From positions 1-64,000 of the forward strand of contig NZ_JACYTR010000024.1 of the NCBI RefSeq assembly GCF_014841215.1: 64,000 nt of DNA, given 5' to 3'. The notes beneath the pieces were generated by a model that worked only from the letters and a program-made list of their open reading frames with translations, was not told where the DNA came from and made no database searches. Below are positions 1-9,497 of the stretch, piece by piece (the first letter of the stretch is position 1; each line of letters begins with the position of its first letter). Both the position numbers and the translations under genes were made by a program. This stretch comes from Pseudomarimonas arenosa. Lineage in GTDB: Bacteria; Pseudomonadota; Gammaproteobacteria; Xanthomonadales; Xanthomonadaceae.

Positions 1-171
1 CAGCACGTTCAGCGATTCGGCGAAGGGCCGACCGATTGCCGAATCGAAGAACCACCTGACGCCATCGATCGTTGGGTAAGATCGACCGAAATCGCGTTTC
101 GCGGGACGAAGTCCGACAGGCTGTTAGCAGGGCGATTGCCCGAACAATCTGCGCCGGCGCCTGGGCACCGG
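1..171. other. Left edge, no gene seen
   Basis: No convincing coding frame, RNA or repeat is visible. It lies downstream of the minus-strand parvulin gene, whose stop codon is at 172-174, so it may carry that gene's 3' untranslated region. Confidence 0.4.
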
Positions 172-1722
172 TCAGGAGAATTTCAGCGTGCGAATGACTT
201 CGTCGCGCACACGCTGCTTGAGCTGTTTGGTTTGCCGCTGCCGATGTTGCCGCTTCAGCTCGGGCAGCGCATCCTGCAGCGACAGGTCCTGACCTTCCCG
301 GCGATCGAGCAACTTGTAGATCCAAACCCCGCGATCGCCTGAAACGAGAGTTATCTCGCCTTTGGCAAGCTTGCGTGCAGCGCGAGACAGCGACCAGTCT
401 CGCGAGGCCAGCTGCGTTGAATCGAGCCAGCCAAGATCGCCGCCCTCAGCCGCACTCTTGTGCGTGGAATAAGTGCGCGCAGCCTGTTCAAAGTCGATCG
501 TATTGTTCTGCAGCAGCTCCAGCACTTCGCGCGCGCGCGCGGCGCCCGGGGAGTTGGCCTCGCCAAAGGCGATGCCGGCGACACGAAACTGCCGCAAGCC
601 GCCGCCGGTGCGATGTGCGAAGGCCTCGCGCAACTCAGCTTCCGTCGGCTCTTTGCGCCACTCTTCCACCCGGCGATCCATTTCACGCATCGCCAGCTGC
701 TGCATGGTTCGCCAGCGCAGCGCCACTTGCGTTGCTGGCAAGCGGTCGAGCGACAGTGATTCGGCATGCTGTGCCCGGAGTTCGACCAGGCGTTGCTGCC
801 GCTGTCTGGGAGTCAGGCTGTCGTCTTCTTGGTCGATGCCTGCTGAGGCCAGTAATTGGGCATCCAGCGACGCTTGCATCTGATCGGCTTCGAACTTCGC
901 CAAGGCCTGCCTGACCATTCTGCGCACGTCTTCGGGCGGGGGCGTGACCGGATCTTCGATATCCTCGCACCAGAACAGAAACAAGCCTTGGCCAAATTCG
1001 ATGACTTGACTGATGTCGCCGGGCTGCATCGGCTCGACTGCGCTGGCCACCACCGGCGGAAGGTTGGCCAATTTGACCAGTCCCAGTCGGCCGCCCTTGA
1101 AGCGCGTGTCCGATTCTGATTCCTGCTCGGCCAGGGCAGTGAAGTCTTCCCCAGCCATCGCCCGCTGTCGCAGCGAAGCCATGCGTTCGCGTGTCGCTGT
1201 TCGCCCTTGCTCGTCGTCGGGCAAAGCCAGGAACAGGTTGCGCAGCTTATAGCGCTTGGGCACCTTGAACGCATCCGGCTTGGCTTGCAGGGTCTGGTCG
1301 ATTTGCGCTTCGGAAATTTCGATGCCGGCTCGAAGATGTTGCGCCAGGGCATCGCTCAACACGTACAGCCGCACCTGCTGCTCGATAAGCGCGGCCGATG
1401 GGCCGCCTGCTGACACCTCGCGCTGTTTGGCCGCGCGCGACAGCACCTGCCCGGTCGCGAACTCAAGCAGGTTCTCCGGCGCATCTGGCAATCCTCTCCA
1501 GCGCAGCCACGATTCGTACTCTTCGCGTTTGATCTGCAGATCGTCATTCCAAACGGCGAGCACCTCGGGGGCAGCTTCCTCCGTGGTTGCGCTCGCACTC
1601 GTCACCTGACCATGCCGCCCGCAGGCAGTGATGGCGAACGCCACAAACAGCGGAGCGAGCGCGAAAGAAAAAAGGCGCTGAGCGGTCTTCAATGCGAACT
1701 TCCTGGCAGGGCTGCAGAGCAT
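172..1722 (-). CDS. Parvulin-type peptidyl-prolyl isomerase lipoprotein
   Basis: 516 aa. The N-terminus is a lipoprotein signal with lipobox ITAC and acceptor Cys34, so the product should be membrane-anchored and face the periplasm. Residues about 155-255 match a PpiC/parvulin rotamase domain: a KGGRLG turn, then a NLPPVV segment and the GDIS..I..GLFLFW strand pattern. A second parvulin-like domain sits at about 375-480 (EGGDLGWLD). Parvulins of this SurA/PrsA type help fold exported proteins. The gene is divergent from a second parvulin lipoprotein with 70 bp between starts, so a shared control region is likely. Family is clear; the client protein is unknown. The neighbouring secreted DUF11 protein is one candidate. 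Confidence 0.85.
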   Translation of the reverse strand: MLCSPARKFALKTAQRLFSFALAPLFVAFAITACGRHGQVTSASATTEEAAPEVLAVWNDDLQIKREEYESWLRWRGLPDAPENLLEFATGQVLSRAAKQREVSAGGPSAALIEQQVRLYVLSDALAQHLRAGIEISEAQIDQTLQAKPDAFKVPKRYKLRNLFLALPDDEQGRTATRERMASLRQRAMAGEDFTALAEQESESDTRFKGGRLGLVKLANLPPVVASAVEPMQPGDISQVIEFGQGLFLFWCEDIEDPVTPPPEDVRRMVRQALAKFEADQMQASLDAQLLASAGIDQEDDSLTPRQRQQRLVELRAQHAESLSLDRLPATQVALRWRTMQQLAMREMDRRVEEWRKEPTEAELREAFAHRTGGGLRQFRVAGIAFGEANSPGAARAREVLELLQNNTIDFEQAARTYSTHKSAAEGGDLGWLDSTQLASRDWSLSRAARKLAKGEITLVSGDRGVWIYKLLDRREGQDLSLQDALPELKRQHRQRQTKQLKQRVRDEVIRTLKFS

Positions 1723-1792
1723 AAAGCCTAATTCAGCTGGATCAAGGGCGTCATGATCAGTGCCAAATTGACTTCGAGTCTGCTAGCTTGCC

Positions 1793-3598
1793 GTGCCGAA
1801 GCCATTGCAGGTAGCTCTGATCGTGATGTTGTCGTCAACACCCATGCGCAGCGCCCGATCGCTGCCGTTCGTTTTGCCCCGTCTGGCCCTGATTGTCGCC
1901 GCGCTTGCCGGCACGGGCTGTGACACGCGGATGGGCGCCGGCAGTTACGCTGATGTGAACGATACGCCTGCAGGCCCGGATGTGGTCGCCCGTTTTGGTC
2001 AGATCGACCTCACCGTGGATGATCTCGACCGCTATGTGCTCAGCCTGCCGGCCAAGGATCGTCCTGCGCCGGGTGCCAACCTGGATGCCTGGTACCGGCT
2101 GCGTGCTCGTGAACTGGTGGTCGATCGCGTGTTCCTGGCAGAAGCCAAACGCCTGGGGCGTGATCAGGCGCCCGAATTCTTGCAGTCGCGCGAGTTTGCC
2201 CGGCAGCAAATTCAGGTGGAGCTGTGTCTGCACAACCGACTGGCGGAGATGCCGCCGTTCTCCAAGGCAGATCTTGAGGCTGAGTTCGAGCGGCATCGGG
2301 ATTCGTTCCAGAAGCCTGAGCGACGGCTGACGTTCAATCTGTTCCGCCGTGCATCGAATCCCGAGGCGCAATCGCGGGCCGTGCAAGAGCTCACTCAGCT
2401 GCGTGATCGCATCCTCAATGGCGACAACTTTTCGCGGTTGGCGCGTGAGCACTCGGATTCCGAAACACGCCACAAGGGTGGCGAAATCGGATGGCTGGAG
2501 CGAGGCACGTTGCCGCCCGCAATGGACGAGATCGTGTTTGGCCTCGAGGAGGGGGTGCCAAGTCAACCGATCACAACCACCGACGGCGTGCATGTTTTCT
2601 TCGTGCAGTCGCTGACGCCGGCGCGCGAGGCGACGCTGTCAGAGGCGATGCCTGTGTTGCGCGACAGGTTGCAGGCACGGAGAGTGGAACAGCTGGTGAA
2701 GCCGATAGCCGAGCAGGATTCCCGGCGCATCGAGTTGCCCAGCCGCGAAGCATTCGAAGCCCTGTTGAAGAATTCGGGCGGCGATCAGGTGTTGATGAGC
2801 GGTGATGACTTCAGCCTCACGGTCGCCGCGTTTCGCCGCAAGCTGAGTCAGGTCAAGCAGGATCGTTCGGTGCCGGTTACCGAGGCCTGGCGATACCTTC
2901 AGGTGCTGCGTACACGCGAACAGTTTCGCGCCGTCTGCGCATCCAATGACTGGATCGATCAGAACAGGCTGACCGACTCCCTGCAGGTCTGGGAGGAGCA
3001 GGTCCTGATCGACAGGCAGCGCGCAGCCAGCCTGCTGGAGCTGGCCAAGCAGAACGAGCCGCGACTGTTGCAGTACTACAACCAGAACATCGAGCAGTTT
3101 GGTCCGCCCTTGCGTTGGCAGCTGCGGCGATTGCGGATGTCGGTGAACAGCCAGGGTTTCGGAGAATTGGAGCAACTGGTGCGGCCGGGGACCACGCTGG
3201 AATCGCTGCAGGCGCGCTTTGGCGGGGAGATTGCCGAGTTGCCTAACCAGCAGCAGTCGGATCTACGCCGTATCTCGCCTGTACTTCCAGGTGTGATTGC
3301 TCCGCTCAAGGTGGGTCAGGTATCCGCTCCCTTGCGCACGCAGGCGGGAGTGGAGGTATTCCAGCTGGTTGAGGAGAGCGAGGGCAGCGCGCCGTCGTTC
3401 CAGGAGGTCAAGGAGCGCGTTGCCTCGACCTTCGTTGCGCACCACGCGGCCGATCTTTACCAAGCTTTTGCCGAGCAGTTGCTGGAGGATCGGCCCATCG
3501 AGTTCTTTGCCGAACCGTTGGCCCGCCTGGTAAACGCCGGATTGCCCGATCCCGACATCAGTGCCGAGACGCTCGAACAATTGTTGGAGGCACTGTGA
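1793..3598 (+). CDS. Parvulin-type peptidyl-prolyl isomerase, exported
   Basis: Up to 601 aa from a GTG start. ATG codons at 1826 and 1844 would give a more standard signal peptide and cannot be excluded. A hydrophobic segment ends in LAGTGC, a poor but possible lipobox. A parvulin domain covers about 176-285, with HKGGEIGWLERGTLPP and GVHVFFVQS motifs. A second, degenerate parvulin-like region covers about 430-530. It probably works in the periplasm as a foldase or chaperone. Its stop overlaps or abuts the start of the sulfatase-fold gene, so the two are likely translated together. The pairing with the divergent parvulin gene suggests paralogues with distinct clients. Confidence 0.8.
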   Translation: MPKPLQVALIVMLSSTPMRSARSLPFVLPRLALIVAALAGTGCDTRMGAGSYADVNDTPAGPDVVARFGQIDLTVDDLDRYVLSLPAKDRPAPGANLDAWYRLRARELVVDRVFLAEAKRLGRDQAPEFLQSREFARQQIQVELCLHNRLAEMPPFSKADLEAEFERHRDSFQKPERRLTFNLFRRASNPEAQSRAVQELTQLRDRILNGDNFSRLAREHSDSETRHKGGEIGWLERGTLPPAMDEIVFGLEEGVPSQPITTTDGVHVFFVQSLTPAREATLSEAMPVLRDRLQARRVEQLVKPIAEQDSRRIELPSREAFEALLKNSGGDQVLMSGDDFSLTVAAFRRKLSQVKQDRSVPVTEAWRYLQVLRTREQFRAVCASNDWIDQNRLTDSLQVWEEQVLIDRQRAASLLELAKQNEPRLLQYYNQNIEQFGPPLRWQLRRLRMSVNSQGFGELEQLVRPGTTLESLQARFGGEIAELPNQQQSDLRRISPVLPGVIAPLKVGQVSAPLRTQAGVEVFQLVEESEGSAPSFQEVKERVASTFVAHHAADLYQAFAEQLLEDRPIEFFAEPLARLVNAGLPDPDISAETLEQLLEAL

Positions 3599-3600
3599 CC

Positions 3601-5754
3601 ATGCTTCGGGCATTCACCAGGACCTGGCTGACGACGGCGATCGGCTGCGTCATTCTGGTCAGCCTCGCGCTGCAGGGCTGCTCAACGGGAGAGCCGCGCT
3701 GGAACGTTCTGTTAGTGACCTTCGACACCACACGGCCCGACCACCTGGGGCCTTATGGCGCCACGCGTGCCTCGACTCCCACCCTCGATCGTCTCGCCGC
3801 AGAAGGGTTTGTGTTCGAGCAGGCATTTTCTGCAGCGCCGATTACGGCGCCATCGCATTCGACCATGCTGACCGGCAAGTATCCGATTGCCCACGGTTTT
3901 CGCGACAACGGCCTGTTCGTGTTGGGTGAGGATCAGCTGACCCTGCCGGAGATCCTGCGTGAGCACGGGTATGCCACGGCAGCGGCGGTCGGCGCCTACC
4001 CGGTGATCGCCAAGTTTGGCTTCAGTCAGGGCTTTGACCTGTTCGACGATAACCTCACCGGTCATATCGAAGATCACCTGGGCGAGCGAATCGCGCCGAA
4101 GGAGCGTCTGTTTTTTGACGAGCGGCGGGCGGCACAGGTCAATGAGGCGGTGCTTCCCTGGCTGAACCAGACAGCGCAAGCCGGCAAGCCCTTTTTTGTC
4201 TGGCTGCATTACTTCGACCCACACCAACCGTTTGAACCACCGGCGCCGTTCGATCAAAAGTACGCCGACGATCTCTACTCGGGTGAAATCAGCTATACCG
4301 ATCAGGCGTTGGGCCGGCTGCTCGCACAGATGGAGCGCTTGGGTGTTCTCGAGAATACCCTGGTGGTAATGGCCGCCGATCACGGCGAAGGCCTGGGAGA
4401 GCACGGCGAGGTCACGCATGCGGTGTTGGCTTACAACTCGACCCTGCAAGTGCCGCTCATCGTGCGTCCGCCCGAGGTGCAGAATCCGGGTGGTCGAATC
4501 AGCGAGCGGGTCGGCACGGTCGATATTGCGCCGACCATTCTGGAACTGCTGGGCATCGAGGTGCCTGAGCAGATGCAGGGGCGATCCTTGGCGCCGCTGA
4601 TGCGCGGCGAACTGGGTGAGTGGCGTCAGTACTACGCCGAGAACCTGTCTCCGCACATGTCGCACGGCTGGGGAAAGCTAAGGGTGCTGTTCGATGGCAA
4701 CTACAAGTACATTCACGGCCCGCGGCCCGAGCTTTACGATCTCGAGGCCGATCCAAAGGAGCTCAGCAACCTGATCGAGGATGATCAAGATCAGAGTACG
4801 CGCATGCATGAGGAGCTGTCGCTGTTCTTGAAGGAGTTTGCCTCTGGCGCCAGCGTGACCGCGCCATTGGACGCCGAGTCCATTCGCATGCTGCAGTCCC
4901 TGGGGTACCTGCAGGGCGGGGCGAGCGGGCAGACCACGGTTTCAGAGGAACTCGAGCCAGGCGGCGTGGCGCCGCATCTGCATGTTGGTCTGATCAACGA
5001 CATGAGCGCCGCCAAGCATCTGTTGTTCGCCCAGCGCTACGGCGATGCCGAAGTCTATACCCGCAAGCTGATTGCCGCATCGCCCGACAGTCACAGTTAC
5101 ATCGAGATGCATCTTGCTGCATTGGTGGGGGGAGGCAAGTCGGAAGAGGCTTGGGCCTACCTGAATGCGCCGAAGGCGATCGACTTCAAACCCTCGGAAT
5201 CGATCATTACCGGATTGGCTCTGGCGCGCAGCGCGCAAGGGCAGGAGGAGGAGGCGGCCGACGTGCTGGGACGTTTCGCCGCCGCGCACTGCAGTGCGCG
5301 GGCCTATTGGGTGCTGGCTGATATGCCCGGATACGCGCAGGATGCGGGCAAGCGCTGGCAGGCGCTGAACAATGCCCTGCAATGTGACGAACACTTTGCG
5401 CGTGCGCGGATTGATCTGGCGGTCGAACTTGCGCGAGGTGATCGACAGGCCGAAGCCGAGGCAGAGTTCCGTACCGCCCTGCAGCATGCGCCTTACGAAC
5501 CCATCGGCTGGTACAACTTCGGCACGTTCTTGCTCGCTGAGGGGCGGTTGGATGAGGCGGAGGGACGGTTTGCTCGGGCGGTCGAGCTGGCCCCGCAGTA
5601 CCGCAAGGCCCGGCTTGCGCTGATTGCGACGGCGGTCGAGCGCGGCGAGTTGGGGCTCGCAGAGGAGCGTCTGCGCGGACTTGAGCGGGATGCACCCAAC
5701 AGTCCGGAGGCGGCCGCAGGGCGCGCCCTGATGGGTCAGGTCGCCAGTCCCTAA
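3601..5754 (+). CDS. Sulfatase-fold lipoprotein with C-terminal TPR repeats
   Basis: About 717 aa. A GGAGG at 3586-3590 serves either ATG 3601 or GTG 3595 (a GTGA overlap with the previous stop). The N-terminal signal ends in lipobox LQGC. The alkaline phosphatase/sulfatase fold runs from about 36 to 430: metal site DTTRPDHLGPYG, active-site loop TAPSHSTMLTGKYP, second metal site ADHGEGLGEHGE. The loop has Thr (T84 counting from GTG) where true sulfatases carry the formylglycine Cys or Ser, so it is probably a phospho-transferase or hydrolase rather than a formylglycine sulfatase. Residues from about 470 on form TPR-like helical repeats. The substrate is unknown. It is coupled to the parvulin gene upstream. 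Confidence 0.8.
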   Translation: MLRAFTRTWLTTAIGCVILVSLALQGCSTGEPRWNVLLVTFDTTRPDHLGPYGATRASTPTLDRLAAEGFVFEQAFSAAPITAPSHSTMLTGKYPIAHGFRDNGLFVLGEDQLTLPEILREHGYATAAAVGAYPVIAKFGFSQGFDLFDDNLTGHIEDHLGERIAPKERLFFDERRAAQVNEAVLPWLNQTAQAGKPFFVWLHYFDPHQPFEPPAPFDQKYADDLYSGEISYTDQALGRLLAQMERLGVLENTLVVMAADHGEGLGEHGEVTHAVLAYNSTLQVPLIVRPPEVQNPGGRISERVGTVDIAPTILELLGIEVPEQMQGRSLAPLMRGELGEWRQYYAENLSPHMSHGWGKLRVLFDGNYKYIHGPRPELYDLEADPKELSNLIEDDQDQSTRMHEELSLFLKEFASGASVTAPLDAESIRMLQSLGYLQGGASGQTTVSEELEPGGVAPHLHVGLINDMSAAKHLLFAQRYGDAEVYTRKLIAASPDSHSYIEMHLAALVGGGKSEEAWAYLNAPKAIDFKPSESIITGLALARSAQGQEEEAADVLGRFAAAHCSARAYWVLADMPGYAQDAGKRWQALNNALQCDEHFARARIDLAVELARGDRQAEAEAEFRTALQHAPYEPIGWYNFGTFLLAEGRLDEAEGRFARAVELAPQYRKARLALIATAVERGELGLAEERLRGLERDAPNSPEAAAGRALMGQVASP

Positions 5755-5985
5755 CGAGCTGTTTCAATGGGAATCAAGCCAAACTGGCGTGGCCTAGGTC
5801 GACGCCGGCCGCAGTGGCATCCTGTGCGAGCGTTGAATCGGAGATGTGAATGATCCGTCGACACAATTCGATGTTCAGCTGTGGTACTTTTTTCCAGGGG
5901 GCACTCCACGTTGCAGCTTTCGCCGCACACGGCGAGGGGCACGTGATGCCGAACAACAAGGCTACAAAACCCGAGGGCGTTGTCG
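5755..5985. other. Intergenic region upstream of DUF11 gene
   Basis: No gene recognised. It should hold the promoter of the DUF11 gene. A GAGGG ribosome-binding site at about 5972-5976 favours the ATG at 5986 over an in-frame TTG at 5980. Confidence 0.4.
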
Positions 5986-8130
5986 ATGAAGGTCAAAACG
6001 ATTGGCTGTCTCTCGCTTTTCCTGATGTCGGCAGGCGCACAGGCTTCCGAGTCGGCCCTGGCCAAGGAGGCCGTCTGGTCGCGCTCCGATGTCGAACGCA
6101 TCGCCGCCCTGGCGCCGGCTGATCGGCGCGCTGCCCTGAAACAATTGAGTCCGGCCGATCGTCGCGGACTTTGGTTCGCCGTCATGTCGGAAGTCCGCGC
6201 CAACCGCGGCGCCGGCAGCCCCGCCACCCGAGGGCAGGGAGCCTATCAAGGCGCTGGGAATCGTGCGGGCGGCAAGCGCGGTCCGGTCAAGTTCGATACC
6301 GGCGCCAAGGTGGTCGGAACCATTCAGTATGACGATGGCGTGGCTAACACCACGTTTGGCGGCGGCGCAATCATCGGCAACCGCTTCAATTCGGCGCGCG
6401 TCGGCATGAATCTGGAGCCCATTCTCACCATGGGCACCGTCAATACGGTGGAAGCGGTGGTAGTGCAGGGACCGGCCTTTACCACCAGTTCGGCCGGGTT
6501 CGTTCTGCTTGGGCCGCAGACCGTTGGTGGCGGCGCCATGGCCATCTTCAGCACCTTCACCGGTGCCACGGGCGTGACTGACACCATCCAGTTTTCCGGG
6601 CTTGGCGTGAACTACACCGGCGACAGCTTCTTCGTGCTGTTTGGTGACTTTGCCAACAGTTACGTGCCCGCTTTCGGCACCGGGACCAACCAAACGCAGG
6701 GCTTCCATGGCGTGGTGGGTTACACCGGCGGCATGGGCCCCAATATCACCGGAACCTTCGACTTTGGTGGCACCCGAAACGGCCTGATTCGCGTCACTGG
6801 CGATGTCCTTCCGATGGAGCTGGCCTCGGCCGATCTCTCGATCACCAAGACCGATGGCGTGACCAGTGTCACCGCTGGCGGCACCGTTACGTATACGATT
6901 GTCGGCAGCAATGCCGGCCCCAGTGCGGTCACCGGCGCGACGGTGGCTGACACCTTCCCGGCGCAGCTTTCCGGTTGCACCTGGACCTGCGCACCCTCGG
7001 GTGGAACGGCCGCCTGCACCGCATCGGGCTCGGGCAACATCAATGACGCCGCGGTCAATCTGGCCATGGGAGAGTCGGTCACCTACACCGCTACCTGCAA
7101 CGTCAATCAAGGCACGGCGGGCGCATCCCTGATCAACACCGCGACGATTTCCAGCGCAGTGACCGATCCGGATGCGATGAACAATTCAGCTACCGACACC
7201 GATTCCATTGGTGCCTCGGCTGATCTGTCGATCACCAAGACCGACGGCGCGACCACCGCGGTAGCGGGTTCGAGCGTTGTTTATACGATCGTCGGCAGTA
7301 ATGCCGGCCTCAGTGATGTCACTGGCGCCACCATCGCCGATACCTTCCCGGCGCAGCTGACTTCCTGCACCTGGATCTGCGCCGGCGCCGGCGGTGGAAC
7401 CTGTACCGCTTCTGGCAGTGGCAACATCAATGAGTCGGTGAATTTGCCCGCTTCAGGCTCGGTTACCTTCACCGCGACATGCACGGTGATTCCGGCGACT
7501 ACGCCCGGTACCTCGATCATCAACACCGCCACCATTGCGGCGCCGATGGGTGTCACCGATCCGACCCCAGGTAACAACGCTGCTACCGATACCAACACCA
7601 CCTCCAGTCCGGCGGCAGTCAGTGCCACCAAGACCGTGGCGCCGGCCGGTGCAGGTTTTGCCCCCGGCGCCGGTGTGATCTACACCATCGTGCTGAGCAA
7701 TGCAGGCCCGGCCAACCAGGCTGACAATCCAGGCGATGAGTTTGTTGATCCGCTGCCTGGCGGCCTCAGCTTCAGCTCGGTCTCGGCCACCTCGGGTACG
7801 GCAGCCCATTCAGCCGGCACAGTGACCTGGAACGGTTCGATTCCTGCCGGCGGCACGGTGACCATCACCATTAATGCCTCCATCACCCCGGCCGCCGGTG
7901 GTGCGGTAGTGAATCAGGCAACGGTGAACTTCGACGCCGACGGCGATGGCACGAATGAGTCCAGCGCGCTGACCGACGACCCGAACCTGCCGGGTGGCGC
8001 CGATGGCACCGGCTTTACGCTGGCCGCCTTGCTGATTCCGGTCAACGCAGCCTGGGCCCTGGTGCTGCTGGCTTCGGTAATGTTGGGTGTTGCCATGTGG
8101 CGCCGCCGCGCCGAATCCGCCAAGCGTTAG
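5986..8130 (+). CDS. DUF11-repeat surface protein with C-terminal membrane anchor
   Basis: 714 aa from ATG 5986. A signal peptide (cleavage near AQA-SES) is followed by a unique domain up to about 280. Three DUF11 repeats follow, beginning ADLSITKTDG at about 285 and 415 and a variant near 545. Each has the YTIVGSNAG strand and the NTATI / NN.ATDT linker. DUF11 repeats are Ig-like stalk domains of surface and adhesin proteins. The C-terminus (IPVNAAWALVLLASVML then WRRR) looks like an IPTL-CTERM-type sorting tail: short motif, one hydrophobic helix, basic end. No sorting protease is encoded in this window. A strong terminator follows directly. Confidence 0.8.
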   Translation: MKVKTIGCLSLFLMSAGAQASESALAKEAVWSRSDVERIAALAPADRRAALKQLSPADRRGLWFAVMSEVRANRGAGSPATRGQGAYQGAGNRAGGKRGPVKFDTGAKVVGTIQYDDGVANTTFGGGAIIGNRFNSARVGMNLEPILTMGTVNTVEAVVVQGPAFTTSSAGFVLLGPQTVGGGAMAIFSTFTGATGVTDTIQFSGLGVNYTGDSFFVLFGDFANSYVPAFGTGTNQTQGFHGVVGYTGGMGPNITGTFDFGGTRNGLIRVTGDVLPMELASADLSITKTDGVTSVTAGGTVTYTIVGSNAGPSAVTGATVADTFPAQLSGCTWTCAPSGGTAACTASGSGNINDAAVNLAMGESVTYTATCNVNQGTAGASLINTATISSAVTDPDAMNNSATDTDSIGASADLSITKTDGATTAVAGSSVVYTIVGSNAGLSDVTGATIADTFPAQLTSCTWICAGAGGGTCTASGSGNINESVNLPASGSVTFTATCTVIPATTPGTSIINTATIAAPMGVTDPTPGNNAATDTNTTSSPAAVSATKTVAPAGAGFAPGAGVIYTIVLSNAGPANQADNPGDEFVDPLPGGLSFSSVSATSGTAAHSAGTVTWNGSIPAGGTVTITINASITPAAGGAVVNQATVNFDADGDGTNESSALTDDPNLPGGADGTGFTLAALLIPVNAAWALVLLASVMLGVAMWRRRAESAKR

Positions 8131-8156
8131 TCGCTTACTCGGACGAAGTGTTGTGG

Positions 8157-8183
8157 AAAGGCCCGGCGAGTCCGGGCCTTTCT
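8157..8183 (+). terminator. Rho-independent terminator of the DUF11 gene
   Basis: A perfect 10-bp stem AAAGGCCCGG / CCGGGCCTTT (8157-8166 with 8172-8181) and a 5-nt loop. It sits 26 bp after the DUF11 stop codon. Confidence 0.85.
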
Positions 8184-8321
8184 GTTCTTGCAGCGCGAGA
8201 AGTAGCAGACCAGCCCAACGTCAACGGTTTGGCTGGCTGGCGCTGCGCGTTCGCTTCGGCGGCGCCGCAGAGCGCTACACTCCGTCAACGCAGTCGCCTT
8301 GCGATATGGCTGGAGGGGGCC

Positions 8322-9329
8322 ATGGCAGATTCCGATCGCTTGCACTTTCCCTTGGCCGAGGATGAATCCCGGCGTCTTGCCGCATTGCATCAACTCGGCA
8401 TTCTGGACACTCCGCGTGAGGATGATTTCGATCTGCTGACTGAACTGGCGGCTGAGTTGTGCGGAACGCCCTACGCGTTCGTGGTCCTGATCGATGCCGA
8501 TCGAATCTGGGTCAAGTCAGCCTTTGGAATGGGCTTGCAGGACAGCAGTCTGCAACGCGGGGCGTCACCTTGCGCCTATGTCGTGGCGCAGCAACCGATG
8601 TTGGTCATTGAGGACGTGGACCTCGATCCGCGAACCCGGAACATGCCGCACGCGCATTTCCAGATGTATGCCGGCGCTCAATTGCGAACGTCGGACGGAT
8701 TGGCGCTCGGCACGCTATGTGTTGAGGACAGTCGAGTACGCCGACCTAGCGAGAAGCAACTGGAGTTGTTGCAACGCCTGGCACAGCAAGTCATGCAGTT
8801 GATCGAGCTGCGCGCAGCCAAACGGGAGTTGCTACATCAGGCCAGTACCGATGCATTGACGGGCCTGGCCAATCGACGCGCCCTGTTTCAGCGATTGCAA
8901 CAGGAACTGGCCCGCAACAGCCGCCATCACTTCGCCTTGAGTTTCGTGGTGATCGACATTGATCACTTCAAGACGGTTAACGATCGATACGGCCATGCCA
9001 CCGGAGATGTCGTGTTGCAGCAGGTCGCAGAATGCTTGCGACTGCACAGCCGCGAAACCGACCTGATTGCGCGCTTCGGCGGTGAGGAGTTCTGCGCCAT
9101 CCTGATCGATAGCGATCTTGAGATGGCCGTGCAATGGGCAGACCGCACCCGCGTCGCGCTTCACAACATGCAGATCAATGGCTTTCCCCAACTCAGAATC
9201 AGCGCCAGCTTTGGCGTGACCAGCGTGTCGAAGGGACAGGACCACACCCCGGACACGCTGTTTTCGGCGGCCGACAAAGCAGTCTATCGCGCCAAGCAGG
9301 CGGGCCGGGATCGGGTTGAGTCCGGCTAG
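8322..9329 (+). CDS. GAF-GGDEF diguanylate cyclase
   Basis: 335 aa from ATG 8322, chosen because GGAGGGGG lies just upstream; the frame is open further upstream but lacks a ribosome-binding site. The N-terminal part (about 10-165) is a GAF-type sensor of the kind starting HQLGILDTPREDDFD. The C-terminal GGDEF domain (about 170-330) has DALTGLANRR, the metal-binding DIDHFK, active-site GGEEF at 253-257 and AADKAVYRAK. The I-site RETD lies exactly five residues before GGEEF, so product inhibition by c-di-GMP is expected. It should make c-di-GMP from GTP in the cytoplasm. No EAL domain or partner phosphodiesterase is adjacent. Confidence 0.93.
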   Translation: MADSDRLHFPLAEDESRRLAALHQLGILDTPREDDFDLLTELAAELCGTPYAFVVLIDADRIWVKSAFGMGLQDSSLQRGASPCAYVVAQQPMLVIEDVDLDPRTRNMPHAHFQMYAGAQLRTSDGLALGTLCVEDSRVRRPSEKQLELLQRLAQQVMQLIELRAAKRELLHQASTDALTGLANRRALFQRLQQELARNSRHHFALSFVVIDIDHFKTVNDRYGHATGDVVLQQVAECLRLHSRETDLIARFGGEEFCAILIDSDLEMAVQWADRTRVALHNMQINGFPQLRISASFGVTSVSKGQDHTPDTLFSAADKAVYRAKQAGRDRVESG

Positions 9330-9407
9330 TTTCCCGCAACCAAGCCCGGAAAAGTATACGTCATTTATGAATGTTATTTCTGCGACAGGACACTAGCTAG
9401 CGAAAGC

Positions 9408-9448
9408 ACTGGAATCCCGCCTGCATGCGCCTGCACGGGAATGACGAG
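9408..9448. repeat. REP-like palindromic repeat
   Basis: Contains GGAATCCCGCCTGCA and CACGGGAATGACGAG, the arms of a common bacterial intergenic palindrome (CCCG...CGGG followed by AATGACG). It lies between the convergent GGDEF gene and the Oxa1-like gene. Confidence 0.5.
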
Positions 9449-9497
9449 TGACAATTTGTTCAACGACCGCGGTACGCCGAAGGCGTGCTGGCGGCGG

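Noticed and set aside
351..1352. Long overlapping frames antisense or out of frame within the parvulin gene
   Set aside because: High-GC shadow frames. They lack start signals and recognisable domains, while the parvulin frame shows clear motifs.
3840..3890. Active formylglycine sulfatase
   Set aside because: The Cys/Ser needed for formylglycine is Thr in this loop, so a sulfatase activity is not supported.
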